Assembly (NCBI GenBank): GCA_002778195.1
Contig: PCDI01000006.1
Coordinates: 349,021 to 413,020, forward strand
Source of the DNA: Raffaelea ambrosiae
Taxonomy: Eukaryota > Ascomycota > Sordariomycetes > Ophiostomatales > Ophiostomataceae
Direction: 5' to 3'
DNA: 64,000 nt
The translations under genes and the position numbers were made by a program. Each line of letters begins with the position of its first letter. Positions within the stretch are counted from its first letter, which is position 1. Below the pieces are notes generated by a model. The model worked only from the letters and a program-made list of their open reading frames with translations. It did not search any database and had not been told where the DNA came from. This document shows positions 1 through 11,979 of this stretch, piece by piece.

Positions 1-1
1 C

Positions 2-784
2 AAGCCGCAATCCGTCGGCGCGCTCGCCGGCCGCGACAACGACGAGCGCTACAACATCCCCAAGTTCACGCCCGAGCACGAACGGCCGCACCCGGCTGTC
101 ATCCGGGAGCACTGGGACGAGATCCGCGACTTCTCGCGCCGCATCCACGACAACGTGCTGCTGCCCCTGCTGCGGCTGTTTGCCATTGTGCTCGACCTGC
201 CCGACGAGGCGTACTTTGCCAAGCGCCACCGCTACGACGCGCGCGGCCTCGAGTACCTGCGCTACATGCAGTACCACCCGCGCAGCCGCGAGGCCGACGA
301 GGCCGCCGGCAACGTCTGGGCCAAGGGCCACACCGACTACAACACGCTCACCTTTCTGTTCCACCAGCCCATCGCCGGCCTGCAGGTGCAGACGCCCGAC
401 GGCAGCGGGTGGAAGTACGTGCGGTCGCCGCGCGACGCCATCATTGTCAACATTGCCGACGCCCTCGAGTTTATGAGCGGCGGCTACCTCAAGAGCACGG
501 TGCATCGCGTGGTGCGCGCCCCCGAGGACCAGACGCACCAGCCGCGCCGGAGCCTCATCTACTTTGCCCGGCCCGAGGCGGACATCCCGCTGAAGCCGGT
601 CCAGGACAGCCCGCTGCTGCAGAGGCTGGGCCTGCAGAAGGATGCCGTGGCGTTCACGCGGGAGGTGACCGCGGAGGAGTGGGCGCGGGCGCGGATCGCC
701 AAGGACCACCGGTTCCGGACGGGGCTGGTGAATGCGCCGGAGAAGGAGATCATTGCCGGCGTAGCTCAAAAGTACTACCACTAG
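2..784 (+). CDS. 2-oxoglutarate/Fe(II) oxygenase, isopenicillin-N-synthase-like (3' part)
   Basis: The frame is open from the window's left edge to the TAG ending at 784, so the gene starts upstream; 260 residues are visible. They form the C-terminal catalytic half of an IPNS-like dioxygenase. The Fe ligands are the HTD triad in GHTDYNTLTFLF and the distal His in STVHRVVRAP. RRSLIYF is the RxS motif that binds the 2-oxoglutarate carboxylate. Family members hydroxylate, desaturate or cyclise small molecules in the cytosol. The substrate cannot be read from the sequence. The first in-frame ATG-like codon near 155 is internal, because homologous-looking sequence continues upstream of it. Confidence 0.9.
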   Translation, partial: KPQSVGALAGRDNDERYNIPKFTPEHERPHPAVIREHWDEIRDFSRRIHDNVLLPLLRLFAIVLDLPDEAYFAKRHRYDARGLEYLRYMQYHPRSREADEAAGNVWAKGHTDYNTLTFLFHQPIAGLQVQTPDGSGWKYVRSPRDAIIVNIADALEFMSGGYLKSTVHRVVRAPEDQTHQPRRSLIYFARPEADIPLKPVQDSPLLQRLGLQKDAVAFTREVTAEEWARARIAKDHRFRTGLVNAPEKEIIAGVAQKYYH

Positions 785-1230
785 ATTGGCTATGCAAGAC
801 TGGACACGGACCTGGATCAATGAAAAAGTAACGAGAATATGTCAGCAGAAAATGATGGCGGTTGTTCTCCAGGTGCTTGATATGACCAGGGAACAACGTG
901 ATGTGTTTCGGCACCAGGAGCTCATACATTTTGCGGTCTTGGCTGGCTTCGTTGTGCCAAGTCTTGTCGGTGCTTTAACCAGACACGTAATAATACAGTG
1001 GTTGCTGTGCTGGGGGATGGGCGCTGAAACCTCTGTGGGTTAGCGCTCAGACAGAATCGATTATGTAACACATGTATGTGGAGTATTCACAGGCCGGCTG
1101 TGCATGATCGGCGGTCCCTAGAAATCGTTGCTCCGCCTAAGTCATATTAGGCTGCAGCTTTACCTGGGCGCCCCAAGAAACAACACCCTTCGATCATCAA
1201 CAAAATACATACACTTTGCAACCTCCAGGC
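785..1230. other. intergenic: 3' flank of the oxygenase and promoter of the thioesterase
   Basis: 446 bp with no supported gene. Short open frames here have no recognisable content. Confidence 0.6.
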
Positions 1231-2327
1231 ATGGCGATCCTCCGACAGGTCCAGCTCTTGCTGACATTCGGCTCCTTGGCGCTGGCCGCCGCCGTAGCCC
1301 GGCCAGCTGCTGGCGATGACGACGATTTCGACGACACTCCGCTGCCTCTGGTCATCTGGCACGGTATGCTTTCTTTCCTCATTCCTGTTTCCTCGCTTCG
1401 CTCGCATCGTATGGCCCCGTACTTGTTTGCTGACGTATTGTCTTCCTCCCAGGCCTTGGTGACAACTTTGCGGCCGACGGACTCCGCAAGGTCGGCGACC
1501 TCGCCGACGACGTCAACCCGGGCACCCTCGTATACTTTGTCAAGATGAACGACGACGCCAGCGCCGATCGCTCTGCGACCTTCTTGGGCAACCTGACCGA
1601 ACAGGTACAGAAAGTCTGCGACGACCTCGCTGCCGACCCCATCCTCTCCACCGCGCCCGCCATCGACGCCCTTGGCTTCAGCCAGGGCGGACAGTTCCTG
1701 CGGGCCTACGTCGAGCGCTGCAACCGGCCCCCCGTGCGGTCCCTCGTCACGTTCGGGTCGCAGCACAATGGGATCTCCCGCTTCATGGACTGCAGCACCA
1801 CCGATTTTGTCTGCCGCGCTGCCATGGCGCTGCTGCGGGGAAACACCTGGTCGGGCCTGGTGCAGGGCCGCGTGGTGCCTGCGCAGTACTTCCGCGATCC
1901 CTCGACCGAAGCGGAATACGAGAAATATCTGGAACACTCGAATTTCTTGGCCGACATCAACAACGAGCGTCCCGAGAGCCGCAACGAGACCTACCGCGCC
2001 AACCTGGCGAGCCTGAGCAACTTTGTCATGTACCAGTTTGCCGACGACGAGATGGTCATCCCCAAGGAGTCCTCGTGGTTTGCCGAGGTCAACGGCACGG
2101 AGACGACCCCCCTGCGGGCGCGCACGATCTACACCGAAGACTGGATCGGCCTGAAGGAGCTGGACAAGAAGGGCGCGCTGTACTTCCGCGAGGTGCCCGG
2201 CGAGCACATGCACATCTCGCAGGAGGCGCTTGAGACGGTGTTTTCTGAGTTCTACGGACCCTACGGGAAGAAGTTCCCTCCGGCCGATAAGGACACAGCA
2301 GCAAATGCTGGACCGGGAGACTTGTAG
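1231..2327 (+). CDS. Palmitoyl-protein thioesterase, PPT1-like
   Basis: Exons are 1231-1363 and 1453-2327 (89-bp intron, donor GTATGC), giving 335 aa. The protein removes palmitate from S-acylated cysteines in lysosome- or vacuole-type compartments. An N-terminal signal peptide (LLLTFGSLALAAAVA) is visible. The splice rebuilds the oxyanion-hole motif WHGLGDN. The nucleophile lies in GFSQGG (Ser121), the acid is probably Asp242 or Asp243 in FADDEMV, and the His is in GEHMHIS (His296). Length and motif order match animal and fungal PPT1. The ATG at 1231 is chosen because it leads straight into the signal peptide. The end converges on the reductase at 2587. Confidence 0.93.
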
Positions 2328-2586
2328 CGAGGAAAACAAAATAAAAGAGGGGAGACAGAGAGTTATATCTCGATATGTTACCACAGATAGTGTTTGGAGT
2401 ATGTATCACCACGCAAAGGATGGGCGTATAACTGCTATTTTTTTTTTCTTTTCTTTCGTATTATTTATTTGGGCTCGGATTCATAGCTGGGTATTGGAAT
2501 GGACAAACGATTAACCAAAATTTAAGACTAAATAAATAAGAAATGGGCAGATACAACCATTCCGGCATGTCTTCTCAGTCGGCTTC

Positions 2587-3776
2587 TCAGTCGGTCTTTG
2601 CAGACGCTGCCTTGGCCTTCTGCGCCAGACGCGCCTTCAAGATGTGCATGCCAAACATCTTCCAGGCGCTCCGGTCCAGTATCCATTCGCCCAGGATGGT
2701 CCCGAGCCACACCAGCCGCGACTTGCCGCCCACCCACAGCCAGTCCGGCCGCCCGAACCACGACCGCAGGAACAGCGGCGCCTCCCGCCGCAGCGCGCTG
2801 TCGACAACCTTGCGCGCAAATACGGCCGTGTCCATGGTGCTGTTGTTCTGGCTAAAGATCTGCCGCTGGGCGTAGAGGTCGGCAACGGGCTCATACAGGC
2901 TGCTGGCGGGCAGCGGGCGCACCATGTTGGCAATGTTGGACTTGACAGTTCCGGCCATGATGACGGTGACACGGATGCCAAAGGGCTCAAGCTCCTGGCG
3001 CAGGCAGCGCGAGTAGGCCGAGACCGCACCCTTGGTGGCACAGTAGGCCGAGCCGAAAACGTACGGTGTCACAGAGCTGAGCGACGACACATTGATGATG
3101 AGCCCTCGGGTCTTAAGGAGAAGCGCAACAAACGCCTGGCACATGGACATGACGCCAAAAACGTTGGTCTCGAATGTCTGCCGGACATCGTCCATGTCCA
3201 GGTCCGTGGCCGGGACGGTGTGCGTGCGGCCACTACACAGTGATGTTAGCGTTGGTTGATACTTTGTAGCTGTGCGGCAAATTTGCGGGGAAAGACTTCT
3301 AAGGAGTGCCCACACACAAGAGGCACGAGACGAAGAACAAGATGAAGAGGAACTCACGCATTGTTGACCAGAATGTCCAGCTTGCCCGAAGTCAGCTCGG
3401 TGACCTCCTTCTTGCACCGGGCAATAGACTCCTTGGAGGTGACGTCGAGCTCGACCGTGGCAATGCCCTTCTCCTCAAGGCCGTCGAGAACCTCAAGCCG
3501 GCGAGCCGAAGCGATCACAAAGAGGCCTGCAGCGGAGAAGCACGTCAGTAACATTTCTGTCTCCAAAAAAAAGGCCACAGAAGACATCCTCGTGTGATAA
3601 GCCTACCCTTAGCATGGAACTCCAGGGCCACGGCGTGGCCAATACCGCCTGGCGTGCAGCTAAATCGGGAGAAACGTTAGACAGATGCACTTTCGTCAAT
3701 TGGCTGTCTTGAGTTGCTCGGTGCCCTACCCGGTGATGAGCACCGTTTTCTGCTCCGGACGGGGTGTAGGTGCCAT
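2587..3776 (-). CDS. Short-chain dehydrogenase, 1-acyldihydroxyacetone-phosphate reductase (AYR1) type
   Basis: Four exons on the minus strand: 3730-3776, 3607-3659, 3358-3526 and 2587-3232, giving 304 aa. Splicing builds the Rossmann motif TGCTPGGIGHA near residues 15-25. It is followed by the NNAG motif and the catalytic YCATK pair (Tyr/Lys). NNAGRTHTVP is typical of AYR1-like enzymes, which reduce 1-acyl-DHAP with NADPH on ER or lipid-droplet membranes for phosphatidic-acid synthesis. A hydrophobic C-terminal segment (LVWLGTILGEWIL) fits membrane association. Other lipid or steroid SDR substrates are possible. Confidence 0.9.
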
Positions 3777-4809
3777 TGTAGTTGCCTGTAACTGTGTATA
3801 TCCTTCTTTCGCAACAAGAAAATGATACACAAAGGGACGATATGGTCAATAGATAGCCTAGTTTCGTTGAGAAGGTCTACAAACTTCGCGGCCGTTCAAA
3901 CGCGCGCAAGGGGCAGCTCCATTGGCTCCAGGTGCACGTGCAATCCCAGCTGTTCCAAGTTCCGAGGTTGATGTTGTAGAAGGACTGAACCGACTAGCCC
4001 AATCGACCATTTTAGCGAGCTAAGGATCAGCGGAGTCTGTCCCAGTCTTCCCAGCACAACGTGGAAAGACGAGAAAACAAGATCATTCGTAGGTGGACCA
4101 TTGCGAAGGTTGTAGCACGTAGTCAGTGTAGACGTGTCAAATGGAAAGGTTCTTTATTTGTTGGTAGCCCTCCTAATTGTAGTAGGATACAGTACTACAA
4201 CTCAACAGACGCAAGTGACACCAACTTACACTGAATATGGAGCCGCCCTTGCATTGCTCTTGTTAAAAGATTGGCCATGTTAGGGTACCACAGCATGGTA
4301 ATATACGTGACCACGACGTTCCATTGGCGTAGCTTGGATGTCAGAGCCTCACGAAGTGAGATTGGTTTGGGAAAGGGCATATTTTCGTGGCAAATCACCC
4401 CTGCAATTCAGGAGAAGCCAAAGTCGCGTCTTGTAGTCCGACAAATGGCCGGTTTCTCAGTCGGTCACCGCTGTTGTGGAAGGGGGGCCATCACTAACTC
4501 GAAGTTGCTCACGGAGAGTCTGCACCCGGGCTCTGAAGCCTAAAACCAGCAGACCGGGTGTGCTCTTCCTCTTGCCTCCCGGCCCTAAAAGCCGAAATCG
4601 GTAGCGTATGGTGCAAGGAAGGCATTGCGGGGCTTGGACGATACCAGCCTATCTCCCGGGCCGGGTAACTGGCCTTGGGCTTGGTCTCACCACACATATC
4701 TAAAGAACTCTCGACGGCACAGCGAGATCCCAGAAATAGACATCACACTCTCCGAATTTTCATGTCTCTTTCTGTCCACTGACATCAACACAACCCCATC
4801 CCTGCAGAC
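3777..4809. other. intergenic between divergent reductase and aldo-keto reductase genes
   Basis: 1.03 kb serving as a bidirectional promoter region. It contains one CACGTG palindrome (3935-3940). I see no gene. Confidence 0.6.
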
Positions 4810-5993
4810 ATGGCCCAACCGCGTGTAATCCTCGGTCTCATGACCTTTGGCCCGCCCATCGACAATATGGCACGAGTCACCGACCTGGGCGACTTTAAGA
4901 AGATCCTCGACCTGTTCCAGTCCTTTGGCCACAACGAAATCGACACGGCCCGCGTCTACATCGGCGGCAAGCAGGAGGCCTTTACGCGCGAGGCAGGCTG
5001 GAAGGAGCGCGGCCTGTCGGTGGCAACCAAGGTGTACCCAACCGAGCCGGGTATGCACCATGCAGACATCATCACAGAGAAATTCAACACGAGCTTGAAA
5101 GAGCTCGGCACAGATTGTGTCGATGTGAGTCTACGGCTGCGTTTCCATTACTTGACGAGCTTCCCTCTGAACAGAAGCTGACCGATGTAGATTGCCTACC
5201 TCCATGCTGCAGTAAGTACACGGTGCCACGATAATGATGCCACAAGTCAAACATTCCAGGTGAACTACCCAACTGACCGATCGTCACCATTCAGGACCGC
5301 AGCGTTCCCTTTGCGGAGACACTGGAGGCCATGGACAAGCTCTACAAGGAGGGCAAGTTCAAGCGCCTCGGCCTCAGCAACTACACGTCCTTTGAGGTCG
5401 CCGAGGTCGTCATGACCTGCCTCGCCCACGGCTGGGTGCGTCCGACCATCTACCAGGCCATGTACAACTGCATCCTCCGCAGCATTGAGGCTGAGCTTAT
5501 CCCGGCATGCCAACGCTACGGCCTGGACGTTGTCATCTACAACCCCATTGCCGGCGGCCTGCTCTCCGGCAAGATCCAGACCAAGGACGTCGTCCCCACG
5601 GAGGGCCGCTTCACCGCCAGCTCCTACCGAGCCCGCTACTTCCGCGAGGGCACGTTCAATGCTCTTTCGACTCTGCGCGAAACTGCCGACAAGCACGGTA
5701 TCTCCATGATTGAGATCGCCCTGCGCTGGCTGGTGCACCACAGCAAGCTGGACGTGCTGGGCACGAAGAGCAAGCACGGCCGGCGGGACGGCATCATTGT
5801 GGGCACGTCGAGCTACGCACATCTCGAGTCGAACCTGAAAGACCTGCAGAAGGGCCCGCTTCCGGAAGACATTCTGGCCGTGTTGGACGAGGCGTGGCTG
5901 TCGGCCAAAGTGGACACCCCTCCCTACTGGCACCTGGATCTGGAGTATACGTACGACACGCAAGAGGTCCTATTTGGCAAGGAGGCAAAATAG
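4810..5993 (+). CDS. Aldo-keto reductase, AKR7 (aflatoxin-aldehyde reductase) type
   Basis: Exons are 4810-5124, 5191-5211 and 5295-5993, giving 344 aa. The second exon is only 21 nt and encodes IAYLHAA. The AKR tetrad is visible: Asp and Tyr in EIDTARVYIGGKQE, Lys in ATKVYP and His in YLHAADRS. RLGLSNYTSFEVAEV and GIIVGTSSYAHLESNL are NADPH-site and barrel motifs of this family. The enzyme reduces aldehydes and dicarbonyls to alcohols with NADPH in the cytosol, a detoxification role in the family. The usual YLHAPDRS has Ala for Pro at the splice junction. Confidence 0.92.
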
Positions 5994-6330
5994 AGGAAGC
6001 AGAAAAGAAAAGAAAGAAGTGAGACGATAAAGAGTTCTCTTTTAGCCTTACGCTTTCCGATTTTTACGGCTCAATGTGCCTTTTTTGTGTTTCGACATTT
6101 ACATTAGATGGTAGTTAGTTGGACTGCAAAGACTGCGTAGAGCTTGTAGTACGAGAACGGCTTTTTATTTTATTTTAGTATGCCTCGCCTTTTTTCTACA
6201 CCCGTGAACGCCAAACAAAGCATGAATGTCTAAACTAGTTATGCATAAACACAACACCCGTAAAATAAACATGAAAAAAATGTCCCCCCCCCCCCAAAAA
6301 AAAAACTTGCTGGCCCCCTGTGCACCCCCT
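5994..6330. other. convergent 3' flanks
   Basis: 337 bp between converging genes. It contains a homopolymer block of about 10 C followed by about 10 A (6283-6305). I see no gene. Confidence 0.6.
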
Positions 6331-7683
6331 TTACACACCCATCGCCTGTTTCGCCGCCTTCTTCTGCTTCTTAAGCTTCTCCTTGTGGTCGGCAATCTTC
6401 TTGTCCAGGGTGTCGTCGTTGCCTTCCGGCACGGACGCCTTCTTGGACTTCTTCGCCGGGGCGCCCTCCTCGGTAGCCTTGGTCTTCCGCTTCTTGGGAG
6501 TCGCCTCGGTCACTTCGGCCGCCTCGCCAGACTCCGTCACCGATTTCCGCTTCTTGCCCACGTTGGCCTTCTCCTTCTTGGCCGCCTTCTTGCTCTCATA
6601 CGCCACCAGTGCTTCTGAGCCAGCCTTCAGAACGTCCTTGCCGCCGTCCACCCAAAGCTCATCCGTCTGCCAGATCGGCAGCGACGTAGTCTCGGGGCCC
6701 TTGAGAAACATGGCCTTGACATTGCTCCACCGCTGCGGCACAAACTTCTCCACGAGCGTCTGCGCAACTGCTTCCACGTTGGCGGCCACGTCTGCTGCTG
6801 GCCAGCCGGCGACAGCCACCTTGACGGCCGTATTCGTGGATGGCGACAGGTGCACGTACACGGCACCAATTGTACGCTCGATCTCGGCAGCAAGCGAGGC
6901 CGGGGAGCGGGCCTTCCCGGTAGCCTCAGCGATGAGCTGATCGCGCTCCTTGTTGCCATTGTTGGCCTTCTTCTTCTGCTGCCGGGTTTTCCGAGCGTCG
7001 GTTTCGCGTGGCCGGGGTTTGGTCAGGATCACGGGGACGGGTCGCTTGACGGTGCTCTTGTAGAATGTCTTGCCCAACGCCTTGGGCAAACGGTTGATGA
7101 TGCGGTCATCGCCCAAGAAAATGTCGTGCTCGGCGAACAGCTTGCGCTGCTGCTCGTAGGCCTTGAACTTTTTCGTCAAGTGGGTGATATCGATCACGCG
7201 GGTAATGCGCTTGCGCAGGGCCGCAGGAAACTCGTCAGCGGCGACCAGATTCTTGTAGGCGCGCTGGGGATCGGCGGTGATCAGGCAAATGGTGGTGTCG
7301 TCGCTCTGGTTGAGCGGGTGCGGAACGACAATTTTACTAGGCTTGAGTCGTTGGGAATCGAGAATGTGGCGTTTGGTCGTGAGGGTAAGCCAGATGGGGG
7401 TCTCAGCAGTGCTAGAGCCGATACCTTCGCCATCCTTGTCTTCATCAAAAATATCCCGCTTTGCCTTCGAAGACTCCTTGGATGCCTCCTTGATGTGGCT
7501 CAGGAGCGCCTTGGTGGCCTTCAGAACCTGTTTTTTTGGGTTCCTGGTTAATCTCAGATCTTCAAAGCCGGGTTACACCAAGTGCGCCAGATATTCTAGT
7601 CGAACCAGACCTCTCTGTCTTACCTGTTTAGAGTCCACTTGGGAAACCTTTTCGGTCTTCGCAACTGTTGTGGTGTCTGCCAT
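6331..7683 (-). CDS. Ribosomal L1-domain protein, Utp30/RSL1D1-like ribosome-biogenesis factor
   Basis: Two exons, 7624-7683 (20 codons) and 6331-7527, give 418 aa. The ribosomal-protein-L1-like domain spans roughly residues 20-265. It includes the DILGDDRI-like strand FLGDDRIINRLPKALG and a second lobe ending VYVHLSP...VAVAGWP. The tail is rich in Lys and basic clusters (KKRKSV, KKRKTK, KKSKKA) that look like nucleolar localisation signals. Family members (yeast Utp30 and Cic1, human RSL1D1) bind pre-rRNA in pre-ribosomes. An earlier Met at 7197 is internal: the frame is open upstream to the intron acceptor. Confidence 0.88.
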
Positions 7684-10037
7684 CGTGTATAAACAATGCC
7701 GTTGGAGGTTAACTTTTCTGCGGGCCTGGACTGGGAAAATGAAGGCGGAAAGAAGAGTATCTAGAAATTGGAACAATTTTTTTTCTGCCGGGCGGTGTAA
7801 ACTTTTTTGTCTGGCACAAACTTAATTCTGCCGAGGCGGTGAGATAGCTAGTGTCCCTACGCCCGCCTTCAAAAAAATGTCTTCGATGGACGTTGTATTT
7901 GAGGTGCTTTTAGGGAATCGTATCATTCAAGGGATCTGTGGATTGTCCGCGAAGATAATGTCTTGGGGTATCATTTTCATAGCTTGTTTTCGATCAAGAA
8001 TATTTTGCAAAGTTGTGTCATAGATAATTGTTTTATAGATATATTGAGATACAACAGAAAGAAAATACAAGAAATAAAACAATAGCTATTCGAAGAAACT
8101 CTTAAGGAACCATCTTAAACCCCTGTATTTTAAGAAACCAACTTCAGGAACAATGTCTCAGAAGGAACAGTCAAAGCAAATCTACTCGATCAATAGAAAC
8201 CCCATTCCCCTAGGCCTCTCTCTGGCTTGTCCCACGCTGACTTTTCGCTTCCGTCGTCCGGGCTGTAGCCAATCAGCGACTAGGGATTCTCTAACAGAAT
8301 CGTGTTTGACGCTGCAATCCAACGTGACGAATTGACTCTTGGTTCTCACCTCAGGTGCGCCATTTCAAGTTTCTCCCGTCACTGCCCCTACAATTTTTGG
8401 GGGGTTTTTTTTTTCCAATTTTTGTTTACTTGCACAATGTTCATGGCTAATAGGGTCCTCGGACAACAGAGTTACCCTTTCGCAAGACCAGCTTCTACCT
8501 GCAGTAATCTAAAATAGAAACCGACTATTAAGTGGACTGTGTCCGTCCTAGGGCGAGCTGAAATGGCTTCGCTGTCGGCCTTCACTGTCGGCTTCCGCTG
8601 CAGGGGCAGCTTCTGGCTTTGGATAAAGCAACCTGACACCAAATTCAGCCCTTCGCAGTCGTCGTGCATTGGAAAGTTGTAACAGATCCTGCAGGGCGCC
8701 AGGAGAACTGAAAAGTAGTCGCCGCCGTTGTTCGCCAGACCGACGGAATGCATATATATATGTAGGCGGAGGCCGGCGGGTTGGCGACCAAGGGTGAGCC
8801 ATTCAGAACGCGGCCGGCCAGGGTGCAGCGGGCGGCTAAAAGCGAGACGGTGTCTGGGCTGGCCGTTCTGCTCTTTCTACTGGCGAAGCTTCTCGGACTG
8901 GGTGAGGGGTGGAGCTGTGGCACAGGTGGGGGTGGTGGTCATGTCACGACGCGCTCTGTTCCTGCCAGAAACGGCAGTCGGTTGGTAGGGAAGGAGCGAT
9001 ACGAAAGAAAAAAAAGGAAGAAAAAAGAAAGAGCAAAAAGAAGGGCACTTTAACTTCTGGACAGGCTCAGTTGAGTTGCATTCTTTTGAGGCAGCTGGAC
9101 AGATCTGCATGCTCTTACGGCATGCTGACGGTGGTCTTGGATGCCGCTCACTTGTGCATGCACTTCCAGTGCCTTAGAACTAGAGTGGCTGCATTGCTGC
9201 AGAAGGACTGTGCTATGCAGCTGCATCGACTGGGCAGGAAAGAGCGAACGCACGCGAGACAAGACGACATGTGGGGCTGTCTCTCTAAGCCGTTTTGTCG
9301 ATAGCGCCGTAGTGCAATCTGCACGGGCGCGCTATAACGCGATCCATTACAGCGGGGAGGTGACCTAAAGTATAGGGTAGTTCAGGGGACGAGACGCGTT
9401 TTCTTCGCCCCGTAATCCCCTGTATCAGTCCATATTCAGCACAACTTCCCCTGTAATCCGCGACCACGCCAAAACGCCAACGCGGTTTGGCTTTGTGGTT
9501 CCGCCCACGTCGCGTCGTTCCCACCTAGAGGGAAATAACGACCGAACCGCGTCTGAAATATCAAAACCTCCCCTTTCGCTGTTCCCTCTTCTGTGTGCCC
9601 TCCCTTTCTCCCACCACCTTCAAAAGCCCCCTCTACCCCCGGTCGAAACTCCTGGCCTGCTTGAGAGCGACCACCTCTCTTGCATGACGTTTGAGAAACT
9701 TTGAATTTGCTGTCTTTTGCTTCTTTCTTTTGCTCGGTCTCTCGTTCCGTTTCCCTCGCCACTTACACGACTCCCAGATTTCCCAGCAGCGTTGACGCGG
9801 TTGAGGAAAATTCTCGACGTCGCCCAACTAATATCACCACCACTCACACAACTCTGAAAACCCAGCCACGCCAATTCCACGTTTACGAAGCGCGACTCGT
9901 TCTTGTAACCGACCTCAGGCTGTCGAACACAGTCTCTCAGCTGTGCCTCTCTCGGTTGCACAAGCGGACTCGCAGTCTGGTCATGGTTTGGCCACACAGC
10001 TGGCAATAATTCAAATACACATATCACGGAACCCGCA
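7684..10037. other. long divergent promoter region
   Basis: 2.35 kb between the divergent L1-domain and FHA genes. It includes a TATATATATG run near 8752-8762 and a cluster of ACGCG motifs (see regulatory entry). No coding gene or tRNA is recognised. Confidence 0.55.
9337..9799. promoter_or_regulatory. Cluster of ACGCG (MCB-like) motifs upstream of the FHA gene
   Basis: ACGCG cores lie at 9337, 9394 (full ACGCGT), 9480, 9795 and, on the other strand, 9511 and 9548. ACGCGT is the MluI cell-cycle box bound by MBF in yeasts, and yeast PLM2 and TOS4 are G1/S targets. Function here is inferred from motif density and from the downstream gene's identity. Confidence 0.45.
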
Positions 10038-11979
10038 ATGGACTCGTCGCCGGGAAAGCAGGTCTCAGGGCCTTCCCCGTCCTTGCCACAGGTCGCAGGT
10101 GTCAAACGCCCAGCACCATCGCTGCTCCCGCCGTTCGAGCCGCTGTCCTCGTCGCCCGGGCTGCCCCGTCTTGTCAAGAAGCCGCGTGGCAGCTCGATCG
10201 GGCCCAGCTTCCGCAACGCTTACACGAAGTACCCGACACCTGTGCCAACCTCTAGCACGGGCATCCTATCCTCCTCGCCGCCACGTGTTGCGGGCCGCCC
10301 AACACTGCAACGGACTTTGTCGGCCGCCTCCGAACGCATCCCATTGGGTGCAGTGCCATCCATTGAGCTCAACGAGAATGGCGACACACTTCTAATGGGC
10401 CGGTCTAGCAATTCTTCCAACTATCAGCTGTCTGCCAACCGGCTGATCAGCCGCGTGCACGTCAAGGCACGGTATGTGCCGGCCACCGAACCCCTCCAGC
10501 CGAACAAGGTCGAGATTGTGTGCTGTGGCTGGAATGGATTGAAGCTGCACTGCCAAGCGCGCACATGGGAATTAGGCAAAGGCGATACGTTCACGAGCGA
10601 GACGGAAAACGCAGAAATTATGTTGGACGTCCAGGACGCGCGGGTACGGATTCAATGGCCCAAGAAAGACCGGTCCGACCTGCTCGCCACGCTGTCAGAC
10701 TCGTCCTGGGACGACTCGCCGCGGTCGGTCAAGGCAGGAGGACCCTTTGGCAGCAGTGTGGCACCAGGTGCGCCAGGTGCATCTGCCTTGCAGTCGAGCC
10801 CTCTGCGCCGGACAGCACGTATCACGTCACCAGAAAGCCCCACGCCGGTCGGCGCTCCGGCGTCGACAGCTACGCTGCACGCACTGCTCTCGCAGCACGC
10901 TGGCCGCGACGAAGACGAAGACGAAGGCGGCGCCCCCATCCAGATCTATGAGGACGGCAGCAGCGATGAATTGGAGCTGCCCAAGCAGCCGGCCAATGCG
11001 GTCGAAGCCAGCTTTGTCACCGAAGTGGCCGAGAGCTTCTCCAGCGAGCTGAGCGATCTGCAGTCCGATGTCGACAATGAAGACGACAGCCAGAACGGCT
11101 TGGCTGTCGGTTTGGATGACGACCCCGACGAGGAGAATGATCCCATCATCCATTCCTTTGGCCCCTTCGGTGCCAACCTTTCCAACCGCCTTGCCTCCAT
11201 CACAACACAGAGCCCCAAGGTCGGTCGTCCACCCCTGAGCCGGATCCCATCCGCCGACGGGTCTATCACATCTGTCAGCTCCGGTGGCGTGGGTGACTCG
11301 ATCACCGTTAAGCATGCAAATGAGCGACGTCGCGCAAAGACGCCGCAAGCCCAGCAGGACCACGGCAACGCCCTGAAGCACAAGCCAGCACATAGCCGTG
11401 AGCACAGCAGCGGTGCAGTTGGGTTGGGCATCTCCATGGGTAGCAGCGACGGAGCCCCCGAAGCCGCCACGGAGAGCCCGGTGGTTGTTATCAGTGATCG
11501 TGTGAACGTGGAAACGGTACGCAATCATCTGATCAACCAGCTGGCCTTTTCGCGTCTGTCGTCGAGCCCACTCTCGACCATCATGAACAACCTGCCGACG
11601 GAGGAGCGGCGCGACTTGACACGCGAGGCACTGCGGTACATTATCGAACAGACGTCATGTGTGGGTGTCATTCCACGACAGGGCAAGGACGCCGCAGGCA
11701 AGCCACTAGAAAGCGAATACTACTATGTGCCTGAAAAAGACTCGGACGAGTCGCGACGAGCGGCGGTGGTCGACGGTCTGCGGAAGCCGAGCCTGCGGAA
11801 CTGTCGGAAGCAGCATAAGGTAAGCATGAAAGAGGAAGATAACGGAGGGAGATACAGAGACATGGAAGAACGAAAATATATGTGGAGAGCGACGGGAGCA
11901 AGCACTAAACTGGATGGCACAAAACCGACACTAACACGGATTGCAGCAATATTACTGGAAGAGACCACGAACGCCATGA
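10038..11979 (+). CDS. FHA-domain protein, Plm2/Tos4-like
   Basis: Exons are 10038-11819 and 11947-11979, giving 604 aa. The intron (11820-11946, donor GTAAGC) is followed by a 33-nt last exon encoding QYYWKRPRTP and a stop. Reading through the intron would give a false 688-residue protein. The forkhead-associated domain lies at about residues 100-205 (LLMGRSSNSSNYQL, then SRVHVKARY, then the Trp/Asn turn). Such domains bind phosphothreonine. The rest is disordered, rich in Ser, Pro and acidic residues. In yeast, Plm2 and Tos4 are chromatin-bound factors of the G1/S and DNA-damage response. Nuclear localisation is inferred. Confidence 0.85.

Noticed and set aside
1197..2384. 395-codon minus-strand frame
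   Set aside because: Antisense shadow of the thioesterase gene. Its translation has no domain, while the plus strand has the complete PPT1 catalytic set.
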